A DNA stretch of 64,000 nt from Candidatus Enterococcus courvalinii (GCF_017315945.1 NZ_JAFLWI010000008.1:1-64000); one strand, 5' to 3'; shown: positions 15,915 to 25,408, counted from the first letter of the stretch. Made by a program: numbers and translations. Notes: generated by a model from the sequence alone, not told the origin.

Positions 15915-18362
15915 TTGAAAGAAGTCGTAATTATAGATGCTGCAAGAACCCCCATAGGTAAATACCGTGGGAGCTTGAGCCGTTTTTCTGCTGTCGAATT
16001 AGGAACGTTGACTACGAATGAATTATTGAAAAAAACTGGTATCAACAAAGAACAAATTGATCAAGTCATTTTTGGAAATGTTTTACAAGCCGGTAATGGC
16101 CAAAATGTTGCTAGACAAATTTCTATCAATAGTGGGATTCCTACAAGTGTACCTGCAATGACTGTCAATGAAGTATGCGGTTCAGGAATGAAAGCAGTTA
16201 TTTTAGCACGTCAATTGATCCAATTAGGTGAGGCACAAGTCGTTATCGCTGGTGGGACGGAAAGTATGTCCAGAGCACCTTTGCTTCAATCCTATGAATC
16301 TGAAACAAATAGTTATGGTGAACCAATTTCAAGCATGGTCAACGACGGATTAACCGATGCTTTTTCAAATACTCATATGGGATTAACAGCTGAAAATGTT
16401 GCCCAACATTATCACGTTACTAGAAAAGAACAAGATGAATATGCGCTTACTTCACAACTTAAAGCCGCTAAAGCAACAGAAGCTGGAATTTTTTCGGAAG
16501 AAATCATTCCAATCGAACTTGCGGAATCACAATGGCTAGCAAAAGATGAATCTGTTCGCGGAAACAGCACGGTAGAAAAATTAGGAACACTGCGTACTGT
16601 ATTTGCTGAGGATGGCACCGTGACGGCAGGAAATGCTTCACCATTAAACGATGGAGCCTCTGTATTGATCCTGGCTTCAAAAGAATACGCTATCGCGAAT
16701 AATCTTTCTTATTTAGCAACAATCAAAGCAGTAGCAGAAGTTGGCATCGATCCATCAATGATGGGCGTTGCGCCAATTACTGCCATCAATCATTTAATGG
16801 CTAAAACAGATGTTTCTTTAGCAGAGATTGGTTTATTTGAAATCAACGAGGCCTTCGCAGCTTCCTCATTTGTTGTGAATCAGGAACTCCAGTTGGAAAG
16901 TGATAAAGTAAACATTTATGGAGGTAGTATTGCTTTAGGTCATCCAATCGGTGCAAGTGGTGCTCGGATCTTGACGACTTTAGGTTATGGGTTATTAAGA
17001 GAAAAAGAGCGTTACGGAATTGCTTCATTATGTATCGGTGGGGGACTAGGATTAGCGATGCTGCTGGAAGCAAATTTAGAACTAAATGAGGAGCAGTCTT
17101 TGCAAAAAAAAAAATTCTATCAGCTGACACCAATGCAACGCCGGGCTCAATTAGTTGAAGAAGGAGCGTTAACGGAAAACACTGCTGACCTATTTGCTCA
17201 ACAAACATTACCTGAAGAAATAGCGAATCATCTGATTGAAAATCAAATCAGTGAAGTTGAAATTCCTTTAGGAGTCGCACAACATTTTCAAATTAATGGA
17301 ATTAAAAAATGGATTCCAATGGCTACAGAAGAACCTTCAGTGATTGCAGCAGCCAGTAACGGTGCAAAATTATGTGGCGATATCAAAGCAGAAACACCAC
17401 AGCGATTGATGCGTGGACAAATTGTTTTGACTGGTCAATCAGAGTATCAAGAAATCATTCAAGCACTTGAAGAGCGCAACGAAGAATTAATTTTGTGCGC
17501 AAATGAGAGCTATCCCTCCATCGTGAAGCGTGGTGGGGGTGTTCGGAAAATTACAAGTCGCGAGTTTCAAGGTGAAGACCAAGCTTACTTGTCAATTGAT
17601 TTCTTAATTGATGTGAAAGATGCGATGGGTGCCAACATTGTCAATGCTATTTTAGAAGGTGTGGCAACAAAACTTCGGGGATGGTTTCCAGAAAGAGAAA
17701 TTTTATTCAGTATATTAAGTAATTTAGCCACTGAATCTTTGGCGACAGCTCGTTGCATCATTCCCTTTGAACATTTAGCTGCTGATCGTCAAATGGGCGA
17801 GCAAATTGCTAAAAAAATCCAACAAGCGGCAGAATATGCTCAATTAGATCCTTATCGTGCAGCAACGCATAACAAAGGAATCATGAATGGAATTGATGCA
17901 GTTATTTTAGCAACAGGAAACGATACTCGCGCAACAAGCGCAGCTATCCACGCCTATGCTGCTAAAAATGGTCACTACGAAGGTTTGACGCAATGGCGTG
18001 TAACTGAGGATGGTTTGGCTGGAGAAATCACGTTGCCATTAGCTGTTGCAAGTGTTGGTGGTGCATCAAAGGTATTGCCAAAAGCTGCAGCTTCTTTTGA
18101 CCTACTAAAAGTGGATTCTGCAAAAGAACTTGCACAACTAATTGCGGCTGTTGGTTTGGCTCAAAATTTAGCGGCGTTACGTGCTTTAGTGACTGATGGT
18201 ATCCAAAAGGGGCACATGGCACTTCAAGCAAGAACATTAGCGATGACTGTTGGTGCTAAAGGAATTGAAATCGAACAAGTTGCACAAGCGTTAAGAAGTA
18301 AGGAAAAAATGAACCAAGAAATCGCTAAAAATCTTCTGGCAGAGATTCAGCGAACAAAATAA
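15915..18362 (+). CDS. mvaE: Bifunctional acetyl-CoA acetyltransferase / HMG-CoA reductase
   Basis: An 815-aa fusion characteristic of enterococci. Residues 1-390 are a thiolase (NEVCGSGMKAV with the acyl-enzyme Cys, NEAFAAS, GHPIGASGAR, CIGGGLG). Residues about 395-815 are a class II HMG-CoA reductase (MATEEPSVIAAASNGAK, DVKDAMGANIVNA, THNKGIMNGIDAV, GHMALQAR with the catalytic His). It supplies acetoacetyl-CoA to MvaS and reduces HMG-CoA to mevalonate. The start is TTG 15915 with AGGAGG 9 bases upstream; GTG 15906 overlaps that site. It is clearly related to, but distinct from, the E. faecalis protein as I recall it. Confidence 0.96.
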   Translation: MKEVVIIDAARTPIGKYRGSLSRFSAVELGTLTTNELLKKTGINKEQIDQVIFGNVLQAGNGQNVARQISINSGIPTSVPAMTVNEVCGSGMKAVILARQLIQLGEAQVVIAGGTESMSRAPLLQSYESETNSYGEPISSMVNDGLTDAFSNTHMGLTAENVAQHYHVTRKEQDEYALTSQLKAAKATEAGIFSEEIIPIELAESQWLAKDESVRGNSTVEKLGTLRTVFAEDGTVTAGNASPLNDGASVLILASKEYAIANNLSYLATIKAVAEVGIDPSMMGVAPITAINHLMAKTDVSLAEIGLFEINEAFAASSFVVNQELQLESDKVNIYGGSIALGHPIGASGARILTTLGYGLLREKERYGIASLCIGGGLGLAMLLEANLELNEEQSLQKKKFYQLTPMQRRAQLVEEGALTENTADLFAQQTLPEEIANHLIENQISEVEIPLGVAQHFQINGIKKWIPMATEEPSVIAAASNGAKLCGDIKAETPQRLMRGQIVLTGQSEYQEIIQALEERNEELILCANESYPSIVKRGGGVRKITSREFQGEDQAYLSIDFLIDVKDAMGANIVNAILEGVATKLRGWFPEREILFSILSNLATESLATARCIIPFEHLAADRQMGEQIAKKIQQAAEYAQLDPYRAATHNKGIMNGIDAVILATGNDTRATSAAIHAYAAKNGHYEGLTQWRVTEDGLAGEITLPLAVASVGGASKVLPKAAASFDLLKVDSAKELAQLIAAVGLAQNLAALRALVTDGIQKGHMALQARTLAMTVGAKGIEIEQVAQALRSKEKMNQEIAKNLLAEIQRTK

Positions 18363-18395
18363 CAATTAGTTGAGTAAAACGATTCATACAAAACA

Positions 18396-18437
18396 GCAGA
18401 AAAAAACTGGGGGAATCAATTCCCCCAGTTTTTTCTG
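18396..18437 (+). terminator. Terminator after mvaE
   Basis: Long perfect stem built on actgggggaa / ttcccccagt extended by A/T and gcag/ctgc on the outside, with a T-run. Confidence 0.9.
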
Positions 18438-18615
18438 CTTTCTAATCTGTTATCTAATGTAGTAAGAAGAGTTTTACATTACTGTTATATAACCTTTTTA
18501 TAACATCTATTTATTTTCTGGCTTTTCTGTAATGCTTAATTTGTCGCTTTGTTTATTGGATTTGTTGATGATAAAATAATCATGTGACAAAAATAAATAG
18601 GATTGGAGAAAGAAA

Positions 18616-19995
18616 GTGAAAAAGAAAATAGGAGGACTGTTCCTTCTCGGAATCGTTTGTCTCGGGTGTCTAATTCCAGTCATCCAAGTAAGTGCTGAGA
18701 TGAGTGATTTTTATTGGGTAGGTCGAGAGAAAAATCGCTATTGGATGAGTAGTATCAGAGAGGATGCTCGCTTGTCTGAGTTGTCGATTCCAGGAACACA
18801 TGATTCAGCAACAAACGGGATTAGAGATATTGTAGGGATGGGGTATGTGAAGACGCAAAGTATTGACATCACTCGACAGTTGAATAACGGGATTCGTTTT
18901 TTAGATGCGCGGGTGTGTGAAACAAATGGTTCTTTTGCTATGCACCATGATAGTTATTACTTGAATCAAATGTTTGGCGATGTTTTGAACAAAGTAACGA
19001 GCTTCCTGACGAAAAATCCAAGTGAAGTGGTTTATATGCGTTTGAAACAAGAAAATAGTTCAGTGAATGATCAAGTGTTTAATCAAGTTTTAAATGAGCA
19101 GTATCTAAAAAAGAGTTGTTGGAAAAATTTCTTTTATTATGGTGGAAGTAATCCAACTTTGGGTGAAACCAGAGGGAAAATCGTTATTCTACGCAACTTT
19201 TTGGGAAACAATGTTGGAATTCCTTATCCGGATCAATTTGATATTCAAGATTATTGGGAACCTGTAGACCCTGCAGATAAGCGCTGGGCGATTGAGCAAC
19301 AATTGGTAAAATCAGCAAAAAATCAAGGAACAGATCAGATTAACTATATTAACTATTTAAGTGCGACGAATTTCTGGTATCAAATTAAAGGATTTGCACA
19401 AGAAATGAATCCATTTGCCTTAAACTATATTCGCAACAATCAAATAAAGCATGTGGGAATCGTAGTAGCTGATTATCCCAGCAACGAGTTAGTGAATACG
19501 ATCATTGATCTAAATCATCGGCTTATCAAAAATCCAGATGAGCTTGGAAAATATGATGGCTCGATTGTAGCAATCCAAACCTTGTTGGATACAAATAAAG
19601 TTGTCGACTGGTACAAAGACTATGATTTGGGTATTATTTATCCAAATAAAAACGGAAATAATCAAAAATGGCAAATGTGGTATGACGCAAAAGCAAAAGC
19701 TTATCGCATCCATACGTATGATTTTGGTCATTTGGCATTGGTACAGGCAGCGACGCCTTATGATAACCCACGATACAAGGTCGTGATTGATCGCTCAAGT
19801 GAAGAGGATCGAGGGTTATGGCAGCTAATTCCAGTAAGCAAAAGTGGAGATAATAATACTTATTACTTAAAAAATTGTGCAAGCAATCTTTATTTGGATG
19901 TCAAAGAAAACATACATAATCCATCGGGTGACCTGATTACTTTTCCTTATACCGGGAGAACGAATCAACGATTTGTTCTAAACATACTTAGATAA
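18616..19995 (+). CDS. Secreted phosphatidylinositol-specific phospholipase C with lectin-like C-terminus
   Basis: 459 aa. The signal peptide (residues 1 to about 28) has a hydrophobic core and a VSA-E cleavage site. The PI-PLC X domain (about 45-300) shows SIPGTHDSA (first catalytic His), FAMHHDSYY (second His), and VVADYPSN (Asp). Residues about 315-459 are extra compared with the roughly 300-aa Bacillus/Listeria enzymes. They look like a beta-trefoil (ricin-type) fold, with QKWQMWYD, RGLWQLIPV and NQRFVLN at regular spacing. The start is GTG 18616 with GGAGA upstream. It probably cleaves PI or GPI-anchored substrates outside the cell; the tail may bind glycans (inferred). Confidence 0.88.
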   Translation: MKKKIGGLFLLGIVCLGCLIPVIQVSAEMSDFYWVGREKNRYWMSSIREDARLSELSIPGTHDSATNGIRDIVGMGYVKTQSIDITRQLNNGIRFLDARVCETNGSFAMHHDSYYLNQMFGDVLNKVTSFLTKNPSEVVYMRLKQENSSVNDQVFNQVLNEQYLKKSCWKNFFYYGGSNPTLGETRGKIVILRNFLGNNVGIPYPDQFDIQDYWEPVDPADKRWAIEQQLVKSAKNQGTDQINYINYLSATNFWYQIKGFAQEMNPFALNYIRNNQIKHVGIVVADYPSNELVNTIIDLNHRLIKNPDELGKYDGSIVAIQTLLDTNKVVDWYKDYDLGIIYPNKNGNNQKWQMWYDAKAKAYRIHTYDFGHLALVQAATPYDNPRYKVVIDRSSEEDRGLWQLIPVSKSGDNNTYYLKNCASNLYLDVKENIHNPSGDLITFPYTGRTNQRFVLNILR

Positions 19996-20029
19996 ACAAA
20001 GTTGTGGTGCAAAGCAATCAGCTCTGAAA

Positions 20030-20088
20030 AAATAATTCACACCTGGCAAAAATAGGTTTTCATATTTTTAGACAGGTGTGAATTATTT
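20030..20088 (+). terminator. Hairpin after PI-PLC gene
   Basis: Perfect 16-bp stem aaataattcacacctg (20030-20045) / caggtgtgaattattt (20073-20088) around a 27-nt A/T-rich loop. Only a short T-run follows, so termination is likely but not certain. Confidence 0.6.
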
Positions 20089-20121
20089 CGAGGAGTTGCT
20101 TTGGGAACACCGTTTATTCGG

Positions 20122-20159
20122 AAAAAGGGACTGTGACAGTATTGTCACAGTCCCTTTTT
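20122..20159 (-). terminator. Terminator of the 20162-20878 gene
   Basis: Perfect 17-bp stem (20122-20138 / 20143-20159) with GTAT loop and T-run on either strand, adjoining the stop codon of the leftward gene. Confidence 0.88.
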
Positions 20160-20161
20160 GA

Positions 20162-20878
20162 TTAGCGGTTAGCGATTGGCATTGCCGCAAATTGTTCAAT
20201 CAATGGTACAAGCGTTAATTTCACTTTATATTTTCTTTCAAGTGCTTTTTCAACTGTAAATTCATTTTCAGTAGTCATTGAGACCTCAGCTAGTTGACGT
20301 GGTTCATCTGCTGTTTTTTCAAAGATGATTGCAGTGTCTGCCGTTTTTTCGACATAAAATTTTGGGTATTCTGCAACAGCCGCTGTAAACTGATCAAAGG
20401 TCAAGTCAGAAGTAGTTGCTGGTGCTTCTTCAGTGACAGGCTCTACGTTGACTTCTTCAGCCGCAACTGATTTTTCTGTTGTTTCTTCTTTTGCTTCAGT
20501 AACAGGAGCCACTGGCGTTGAAACAACTTCAGCAGTTGGTTCATTATTTTTCATTCGTTGATCGTTCCAATAAGAAACGATTTCGATCAATAGGTTATCA
20601 CGAAAACGTTCGAAGATATCTTTTTCGCCAGAACGAATACGTTTCAACACGCTCGTAAAGTTATCATCAATAGGTACATTGATACGGGTGGATTCATTTG
20701 AATTTCCAGCCAACCCGATTGTTAAGATCTGACGATTTTTTGGATCAAGCATTACTTGTAAAGGTAAGCCGTAACGACGCAAACTTTCTTCTTCTAATGA
20801 ATTGAATAGTTGAGTTCTAATTCCATCTAAAGAGGGACGAAATTGATTTAATAATTTTTGTTTTTGTTTTTTCTTCAT
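20162..20878 (-). CDS. Hypothetical protein with acidic Ala/Glu/Val-rich linker
   Basis: 238 aa, not recognised. Residues 1-110 form a compact, charged N-terminal part with a basic start (KKKQKQKLLNQF). Residues about 115-160 are a low-complexity A/E/V/T/P linker. Residues about 160-238 look like a small alpha/beta domain (TFDQFTAAVAEYPKFYVEK ... FTVEKALERKYKVKL). No signal peptide or membrane segment, so probably cytosolic. ATG 20878 is preceded by GGAGAG. Monocistronic, between its terminator and an AT-rich gap. Confidence 0.7.
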   Translation of the reverse strand: MKKKQKQKLLNQFRPSLDGIRTQLFNSLEEESLRRYGLPLQVMLDPKNRQILTIGLAGNSNESTRINVPIDDNFTSVLKRIRSGEKDIFERFRDNLLIEIVSYWNDQRMKNNEPTAEVVSTPVAPVTEAKEETTEKSVAAEEVNVEPVTEEAPATTSDLTFDQFTAAVAEYPKFYVEKTADTAIIFEKTADEPRQLAEVSMTTENEFTVEKALERKYKVKLTLVPLIEQFAAMPIANR

Positions 20879-21090
20879 ATTTTTGATTTCTCTCCTTCAC
20901 TCATACCTTATCGATTATAAGAAAAATTTTGCCAATTGAAAAGGATTTAAAGGAAAAAACTTACGTAAGTACGCATAATGGTCCAATAATCGTTCATTTT
21001 TGTCGAAAATTTTTGGTTTTTTTAAGTTTAAGTGGAAAAACCAATAAAAAAGTTTTCTTAAAAAATAAGAGAAGAAGAGAAATGGTCAAA

Positions 21091-21128
21091 AAAGAAAGCT
21101 TGGACAATTTTTTGTCCAAGCTTTCTTT
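21091..21128 (-). terminator. Terminator of the aldo/keto reductase operon
   Basis: Perfect 17-bp stem (21091-21107 / 21112-21128) whose right end includes the stop codon of the 21127-21372 gene. Confidence 0.88.
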
Positions 21129-21372
21129 ACTCTTTTGGTAGTACCGCAAAAACGTTTAGTTCTGGCGAGTAAATAATTTCATGATCTTTCCAGTAAGTCA
21201 CCATCAGCGAATGATCCAAGCGTTTTTTGACTTCTTGGATTTTTTGATTATGTGACATATTTCTGGCTGGAAAATGTTGGATTTTATCTGATTCAATCAA
21301 AAAGATAAAATCTGGATGAAATGTTTGAAGAATCTCTGCGGGTAATTCTTCTAATCTTTGGATAGGGTTCAT
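21127..21372 (-). CDS. Small hypothetical protein
   Basis: 81 aa, not recognised. It starts MNPIQRLEELPAEI at ATG 21372 with AGGTGA 4 bases upstream; the longer reading from 21435 overlaps the reductase gene and lacks a ribosome site. No membrane segment. The pattern of short strands (FIFLIESD ... HSLMVTYW ... NVFAVLP) suggests a small alpha/beta fold. It starts 17 bases after the aldo/keto reductase stop, in the same operon. Confidence 0.75.
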   Translation of the reverse strand: MNPIQRLEELPAEILQTFHPDFIFLIESDKIQHFPARNMSHNQKIQEVKKRLDHSLMVTYWKDHEIIYSPELNVFAVLPKE

Positions 21373-21388
21373 ACGTTCACCTACTAAA

Positions 21389-22240
21389 TTAAAATTCAGT
21401 TGTATCAGGATTTTTAGCTTTCCCCACGACGCCATTTAACGAATCGATTTGTGCCATTTCTGTTTCAGTCAATTCAAAGTCAAATAATTCTGTGTTTTCT
21501 TTGATTCGACTTGGTGTGACCGATTTAGGTAAAGGTAAAAAGCCATGTTGTAAAGACCAGCGTAACGAGATCTGTGCAATTGTTTTTCCATGTGCTTCAG
21601 CAATTACTTGCATTTCAGGAACATCAAAGATTTTTCCTGTTCCTAAAGGACTGTAAGCTTCAAGAATCATGTTATGTTTTCGTGCATAGTCAACGACTGC
21701 AGGTTGTAGTTCACCAGGTGCTAAGAAAATTTGATTCACCATTGGCATGATGTTTGCTGTTTTGGCTAAAGCATCTAAATGATGAGGCAAGAAATTACTT
21801 ACACCAATTGCTTTGATTTTTCCTGCTTCGTATAACTCTTCAAAAGCACGCCAAGTTTCAGCATTTGCTTCTTCCCAGTTTTCACGGAAGGTGACTGGAT
21901 TTGGCCAGTGAATAAGAAAAAGATCAAGATAGTCTGTTTGTAGTTTTTCTAAAGACTCTTCAAAAGAAGACATTACTAGATCATAGCTATGATTGGTATT
22001 CCACAATTTTGTTGTTAAGAAAATTTCTTCTCTAGGAATACCACTTTCTTTGATTGCTTGACCAACACTTTCTTCATTTTTATAGCCCTGTGCTGTATCA
22101 ATATGACGGTAACCAGCTGCTAATGCTTCTTTTACGGAGGCAACAGCTACATCGCCATCCGGTGTTTGCCATGTACCAAAACCAACGACTGGGATTTCAT
22201 AACCATTTGCTAAACGATACGTGCTTGTTAAGTTTTCCAT
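21389..22240 (-). CDS. Aldo/keto reductase
   Basis: A 283-aa NADPH-dependent (alpha/beta)8-barrel oxidoreductase. The catalytic tetrad is visible: Asp and Tyr in HIDTAQGY, Lys in LTTKLWN, His in LFLIHWPNP. The coenzyme-site loop PLPKSVTPSRIKEN near residue 245 is typical. ATG 22240 has GGAG 8 bases upstream; GTG 22246 would sit only 2 bases from it. Substrate not predictable (the family includes methylglyoxal and diketo-gluconate reductases). First gene of a two-gene operon. Confidence 0.93.
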   Translation of the reverse strand: MENLTSTYRLANGYEIPVVGFGTWQTPDGDVAVASVKEALAAGYRHIDTAQGYKNEESVGQAIKESGIPREEIFLTTKLWNTNHSYDLVMSSFEESLEKLQTDYLDLFLIHWPNPVTFRENWEEANAETWRAFEELYEAGKIKAIGVSNFLPHHLDALAKTANIMPMVNQIFLAPGELQPAVVDYARKHNMILEAYSPLGTGKIFDVPEMQVIAEAHGKTIAQISLRWSLQHGFLPLPKSVTPSRIKENTELFDFELTETEMAQIDSLNGVVGKAKNPDTTEF

Positions 22241-22415
22241 ATTCACATCTCCATTTCTCTTTTCTTTCTCTAGTTTAGCGCATTTTTTACAAAAAGTAAG
22301 GCATCGTGCTTTGATTTTTCTAGAGAAAAAGGAAAAAAATATGGAGAAAAATCTTTTTGGTGATGCTAGCTTTTTTTTATTTTTTCAGTAAACTAGAAAA
22401 GAAGGGAATGAGCAC

Positions 22416-23420
22416 ATGGATATTTATTTAAAGAAGGCAATCTTGCATATTATTGATCGCGAAACAGGTTCACCTGTTTTTTCACAAAAAGAATTAGACT
22501 TAACGAAGGACTTCATTCGTGATTTTTTACAAAAAAAAATTCAAAAAATTTCTTCTGCGCAAACTAAAACGGGACATTTGGCAGAAGACAGCCAATTTGC
22601 TAAAAGTATCCAACATTTTTCTGAGGATTTTATTGTAGCAAGTGAAGAAATCGTAACGCGCTGGTATGAAATTTATCAAGAAAGTGAAGAAGCACCAAGC
22701 GCTGATGTATTTGTTGTGATGTATGAAGTAGATACAGAACTATATGTAGCATTATTAAAAGTAAACTATCGTGAAGCATATACTCATTTTGTTGATGCAG
22801 ATGAAACGGGGATTGAAAATAAATTGATCTTGAATCGTGCAATTTTAGGCTCTAAATCCCAAAAAGCTGATGAAGCAATTGCAGTCAATCTGCGGGAGTT
22901 ATCTTATGAACTCTTGGAAAAAAAATATGAATTTTCTGGAAAAAAAGAGTGGTATTTCTCAGAAAAAGTAATCGAAAGTGTACCAGCACCTTCGTTGGAA
23001 CAAAATGTCAAAGTAATCCAAAAAGTGGCGAAACAAATAGGTAAGAAATTTGAGACGGAAGAGTTTGATATGGTTGCAGACCTGAAAGAAGCTGTTTACG
23101 ATACCATCGAAGAAAAAGGTCGTCTTGATCACGAAATGATTGCTGAAAAAGTATTCAAAGAAAATATCTCTGCTAAGATGGCTTTTAAAGAAGAGGTACA
23201 AGAGCATGGTTTTGTTCCAGAAGCAATTCCCGTGAAAGAAGTACAAGAAATCTCAGAGAAAAAATTTGGCAAACAAAAATTCAAGTTATCTAATGGAATT
23301 GAATTGATTGTTCCAGTAGACGTTTATCGTAATCCAGATTTGATCGAATTTGTGAACAATCCAGATGGAACGATTTCTGTCATGATCAAGAATGTCGACG
23401 AAGTTTTGAATCGACTATAA
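22416..23420 (+). CDS. Nucleoid-associated protein (YejK/NdpA family)
   Basis: A 334-aa member of the 37-kDa nucleoid-associated family, recognised by the start MDIYLKKAILHIIDRETGSP and the overall pattern with a C-terminal NGIELIVPVDVYRNPDLIEFV. Charged, no membrane segment. The ribosome site is weak (AAGGGAATGAGCAC before ATG). Single-gene unit ended by a strong terminator. Its role in Firmicutes is unclear. Confidence 0.82.
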   Translation: MDIYLKKAILHIIDRETGSPVFSQKELDLTKDFIRDFLQKKIQKISSAQTKTGHLAEDSQFAKSIQHFSEDFIVASEEIVTRWYEIYQESEEAPSADVFVVMYEVDTELYVALLKVNYREAYTHFVDADETGIENKLILNRAILGSKSQKADEAIAVNLRELSYELLEKKYEFSGKKEWYFSEKVIESVPAPSLEQNVKVIQKVAKQIGKKFETEEFDMVADLKEAVYDTIEEKGRLDHEMIAEKVFKENISAKMAFKEEVQEHGFVPEAIPVKEVQEISEKKFGKQKFKLSNGIELIVPVDVYRNPDLIEFVNNPDGTISVMIKNVDEVLNRL

Positions 23421-23448
23421 GGAAAGTTAGATCGATCCACGATAGCGG

Positions 23449-23490
23449 AAATAAAAAGCAGTTCAGATATATCTGAACTGCTTTTTATTT
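23449..23490. terminator. Bidirectional terminator (nucleoid protein / YxeA-like gene)
   Basis: Perfect 20-bp stem 23449-23468 / 23471-23490 with flanking A and T runs, between convergent genes. Confidence 0.9.
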
Positions 23491-23505
23491 CAAGACCATG
23501 AGACG

Positions 23506-23859
23506 TTACTCCATTTTTTCTAAAGCTTCTTTAGGAATATCAGTTTCTTTGACTTCTTCCCAACTCATGACGCCTTTACGTGGATTGACCTTAAGTTTTA
23601 AATAAGCATTTAGTTTTAAAGGACGTTCTCGCGCTTCATTTAAAGTAACTCGTTTGGCTTCTCCGTTTTTATTGTAAGCATTTTGTTTATACGTATAGGT
23701 GGTATAAGATTCTCCGTTATCAGAGAGTTCAGTATGCTTTTCCCCATTTGTAGTAATTTCAGTATAGTAAGTTTCGCCACCATAAAAATAATTATAAGCG
23801 AACATACTTCCACCAATAAAGACAGCGAGTAGGGCAACTAGTCCAATTATTTTTTTCAT
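23506..23859 (-). CDS. YxeA-family (DUF1093) small exported protein
   Basis: 117 aa with an N-terminal hydrophobic helix (residues about 4-22) acting as signal or anchor, then a small beta-rich domain (ETYYTEITTNGEKH ... LKLNAYLKLKV) and a closing segment VKETDIPKEALEKM. This matches the YxeA family of Gram-positive bacteria, which has no established function. ATG 23859 follows GAGGTG by 6 bases; GTG 23868 is inside that site. Confidence 0.82.
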   Translation of the reverse strand: MKKIIGLVALLAVFIGGSMFAYNYFYGGETYYTEITTNGEKHTELSDNGESYTTYTYKQNAYNKNGEAKRVTLNEARERPLKLNAYLKLKVNPRKGVMSWEEVKETDIPKEALEKME

Positions 23860-23994
23860 ATTTTTCACCTCTGTTCTCTATTATTCCTGAAAAATTATGA
23901 TTCGTCTATTGAATCTTCTCAAACTAGTTTTATTTATAAAAAAGTATACAAAAAAGGGCATTGGAAAAGTGAATGTGAAGGAAAGTGTTCGTAG

Positions 23995-24022
23995 TTGACT
24001 TTGACCAATTTTGACGTATAAT
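23995..24022 (+). promoter_or_regulatory. tuf promoter
   Basis: -35 TTGACT (23995-24000), 16-bp spacer, -10 TATAAT (24017-24022), one of the best promoter matches in the window, as expected for a highly expressed gene. The leader is about 120 nt. Confidence 0.85.
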
Positions 24023-24063
24023 AATCATTGTTCCAACCTTACAAAAAGTAAGGAGGACATATT

Positions 24064-24101
24064 CGTTTTTATTTTATAAAAAAAGGACTATAATAAAAAC
24101 G
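24064..24101 (+). other. Leader hairpin in tuf 5' UTR
   Basis: cgtttttatt (24064-24073) pairs with aataaaaacg (24092-24101). It lies between the promoter and the tuf ribosome site (GGAGG before 24151). An unused strong Shine-Dalgarno (TAAGGAGGA, about 24049-24057) precedes it with no good start codon. Function unknown. Confidence 0.45.
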
Positions 24102-24150
24102 TGAGAGCTGAAAGTTCAGTGATCTATATTATTTAGGAGGTTTGTAAATT

Positions 24151-25338
24151 ATGGCAAAAGAACATTATGACAGAAGTAAACCACACGTTAACATTGGTAC
24201 CATTGGACACGTCGATCATGGTAAAACCACTTTAACTGCTGCAATCACAACAGTATTAGGGAAAAAAGGCCTAGCAAATCCTCAAGACTATGCAAGTATC
24301 GATGCAGCTCCTGAAGAACGTGAACGTGGAATTACAATTAATACAGCACACGTAGAGTATGAAACAGACAAACGTCACTACGCACATATTGATGCACCAG
24401 GACATGCGGATTACGTTAAAAATATGATTACCGGTGCAGCTCAAATGGATGGTGCAATCTTAGTAGTATCTGCTACTGATGGCCCAATGCCTCAAACTCG
24501 TGAACACATTTTGTTATCCCGTCAAGTTGGCGTTAAATATCTAATCGTTTTCTTAAACAAAACAGATTTAGTTGACGATGAAGAATTAATCGACTTAGTT
24601 GAAATGGAAGTTCGTGAACTATTAAGTGAATATGGATTCCCAGGCGATGATACACCTGTAATCAAAGGTTCAGCTTTGAAAGCTTTACAAGGTGATCCAG
24701 ATGCTGAAGCTGCAATCATGGAATTGATGGATACAGTTGACGAATATATTCCAACTCCAGAACGTGATACTGAAAAACCATTATTATTACCAGTGGAAGA
24801 TGTCTTCTCTATTACTGGTCGTGGTACGGTTGCATCAGGTCGTATCGACCGCGGTGCCGTTCGCGTTGGTGATGAAATTGAAATCGTTGGTATCAAACCA
24901 GAAACTCAAAAAGCAGTTGTTACAGGTGTTGAAATGTTCCGTAAAACACTTGATTATGGTGAAGCAGGAGATAACGTAGGTGTATTACTACGTGGGATCC
25001 AACGTGAAGATATCGAACGTGGACAAGTAATTGCTAAACCAGGTTCAATCACACCACATACAAAATTCAAGGCAGAAGTTTATGTATTAACAAAAGAAGA
25101 AGGCGGACGTCACACACCATTCTTCAATAACTACCGCCCACAATTCTACTTCCGTACAACGGACGTAACAGGTACAATCGTATTGCCAGAAGGTACAGAA
25201 ATGGTTATGCCTGGCGATAACGTAACAATCGACGTAGAATTGATTCATCCAGTCGCAATTGAAAATGGTACGACATTCTCAATTCGTGAAGGTGGACGTA
25301 CTGTTGGTTCAGGTATCGTTACTGAAATCGAAGCATAA
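24151..25338 (+). CDS. tuf: Elongation factor Tu, streptococcal-type second copy
   Basis: A 395-aa EF-Tu that delivers aminoacyl-tRNA to the ribosome. GTP motifs: GHVDHGKT (residues 19-26), DAPGH (about 80) and NKTD (about 135). It stands alone with its own promoter and terminator and is not next to fusA or ribosomal genes, so it is not the str-operon tuf. Residues such as [23 protein letters not shown] and [10 protein letters not shown] agree with streptococcal/lactococcal EF-Tu. The usual enterococcal TufA reads YDQIDNAPEE, NTSHIEYET and HVDCPGH (from memory). Several enterococci are known to carry such a second gene (tufB), attributed to horizontal transfer. Confidence 0.95.
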   Translation: MAKEHYDRSKPHVNIGTIGHVDHGKTTLTAAITTVLGKKGLANPQDYASIDAAPEERERGITINTAHVEYETDKRHYAHIDAPGHADYVKNMITGAAQMDGAILVVSATDGPMPQTREHILLSRQVGVKYLIVFLNKTDLVDDEELIDLVEMEVRELLSEYGFPGDDTPVIKGSALKALQGDPDAEAAIMELMDTVDEYIPTPERDTEKPLLLPVEDVFSITGRGTVASGRIDRGAVRVGDEIEIVGIKPETQKAVVTGVEMFRKTLDYGEAGDNVGVLLRGIQREDIERGQVIAKPGSITPHTKFKAEVYVLTKEEGGRHTPFFNNYRPQFYFRTTDVTGTIVLPEGTEMVMPGDNVTIDVELIHPVAIENGTTFSIREGGRTVGSGIVTEIEA

Positions 25339-25368
25339 AAACCTTCAGAAAACAATTTGATTACAACT

Positions 25369-25405
25369 AAAAAGGATTCCAGAAATGATTTCTGGAATCC
25401 TTTTT
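25369..25405. terminator. Bidirectional terminator (tuf / mprF)
   Basis: 17-bp stem 25369-25385 / 25389-25405 with A and T runs, between convergent genes. Confidence 0.9.
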
Positions 25406-25408
25406 TTG

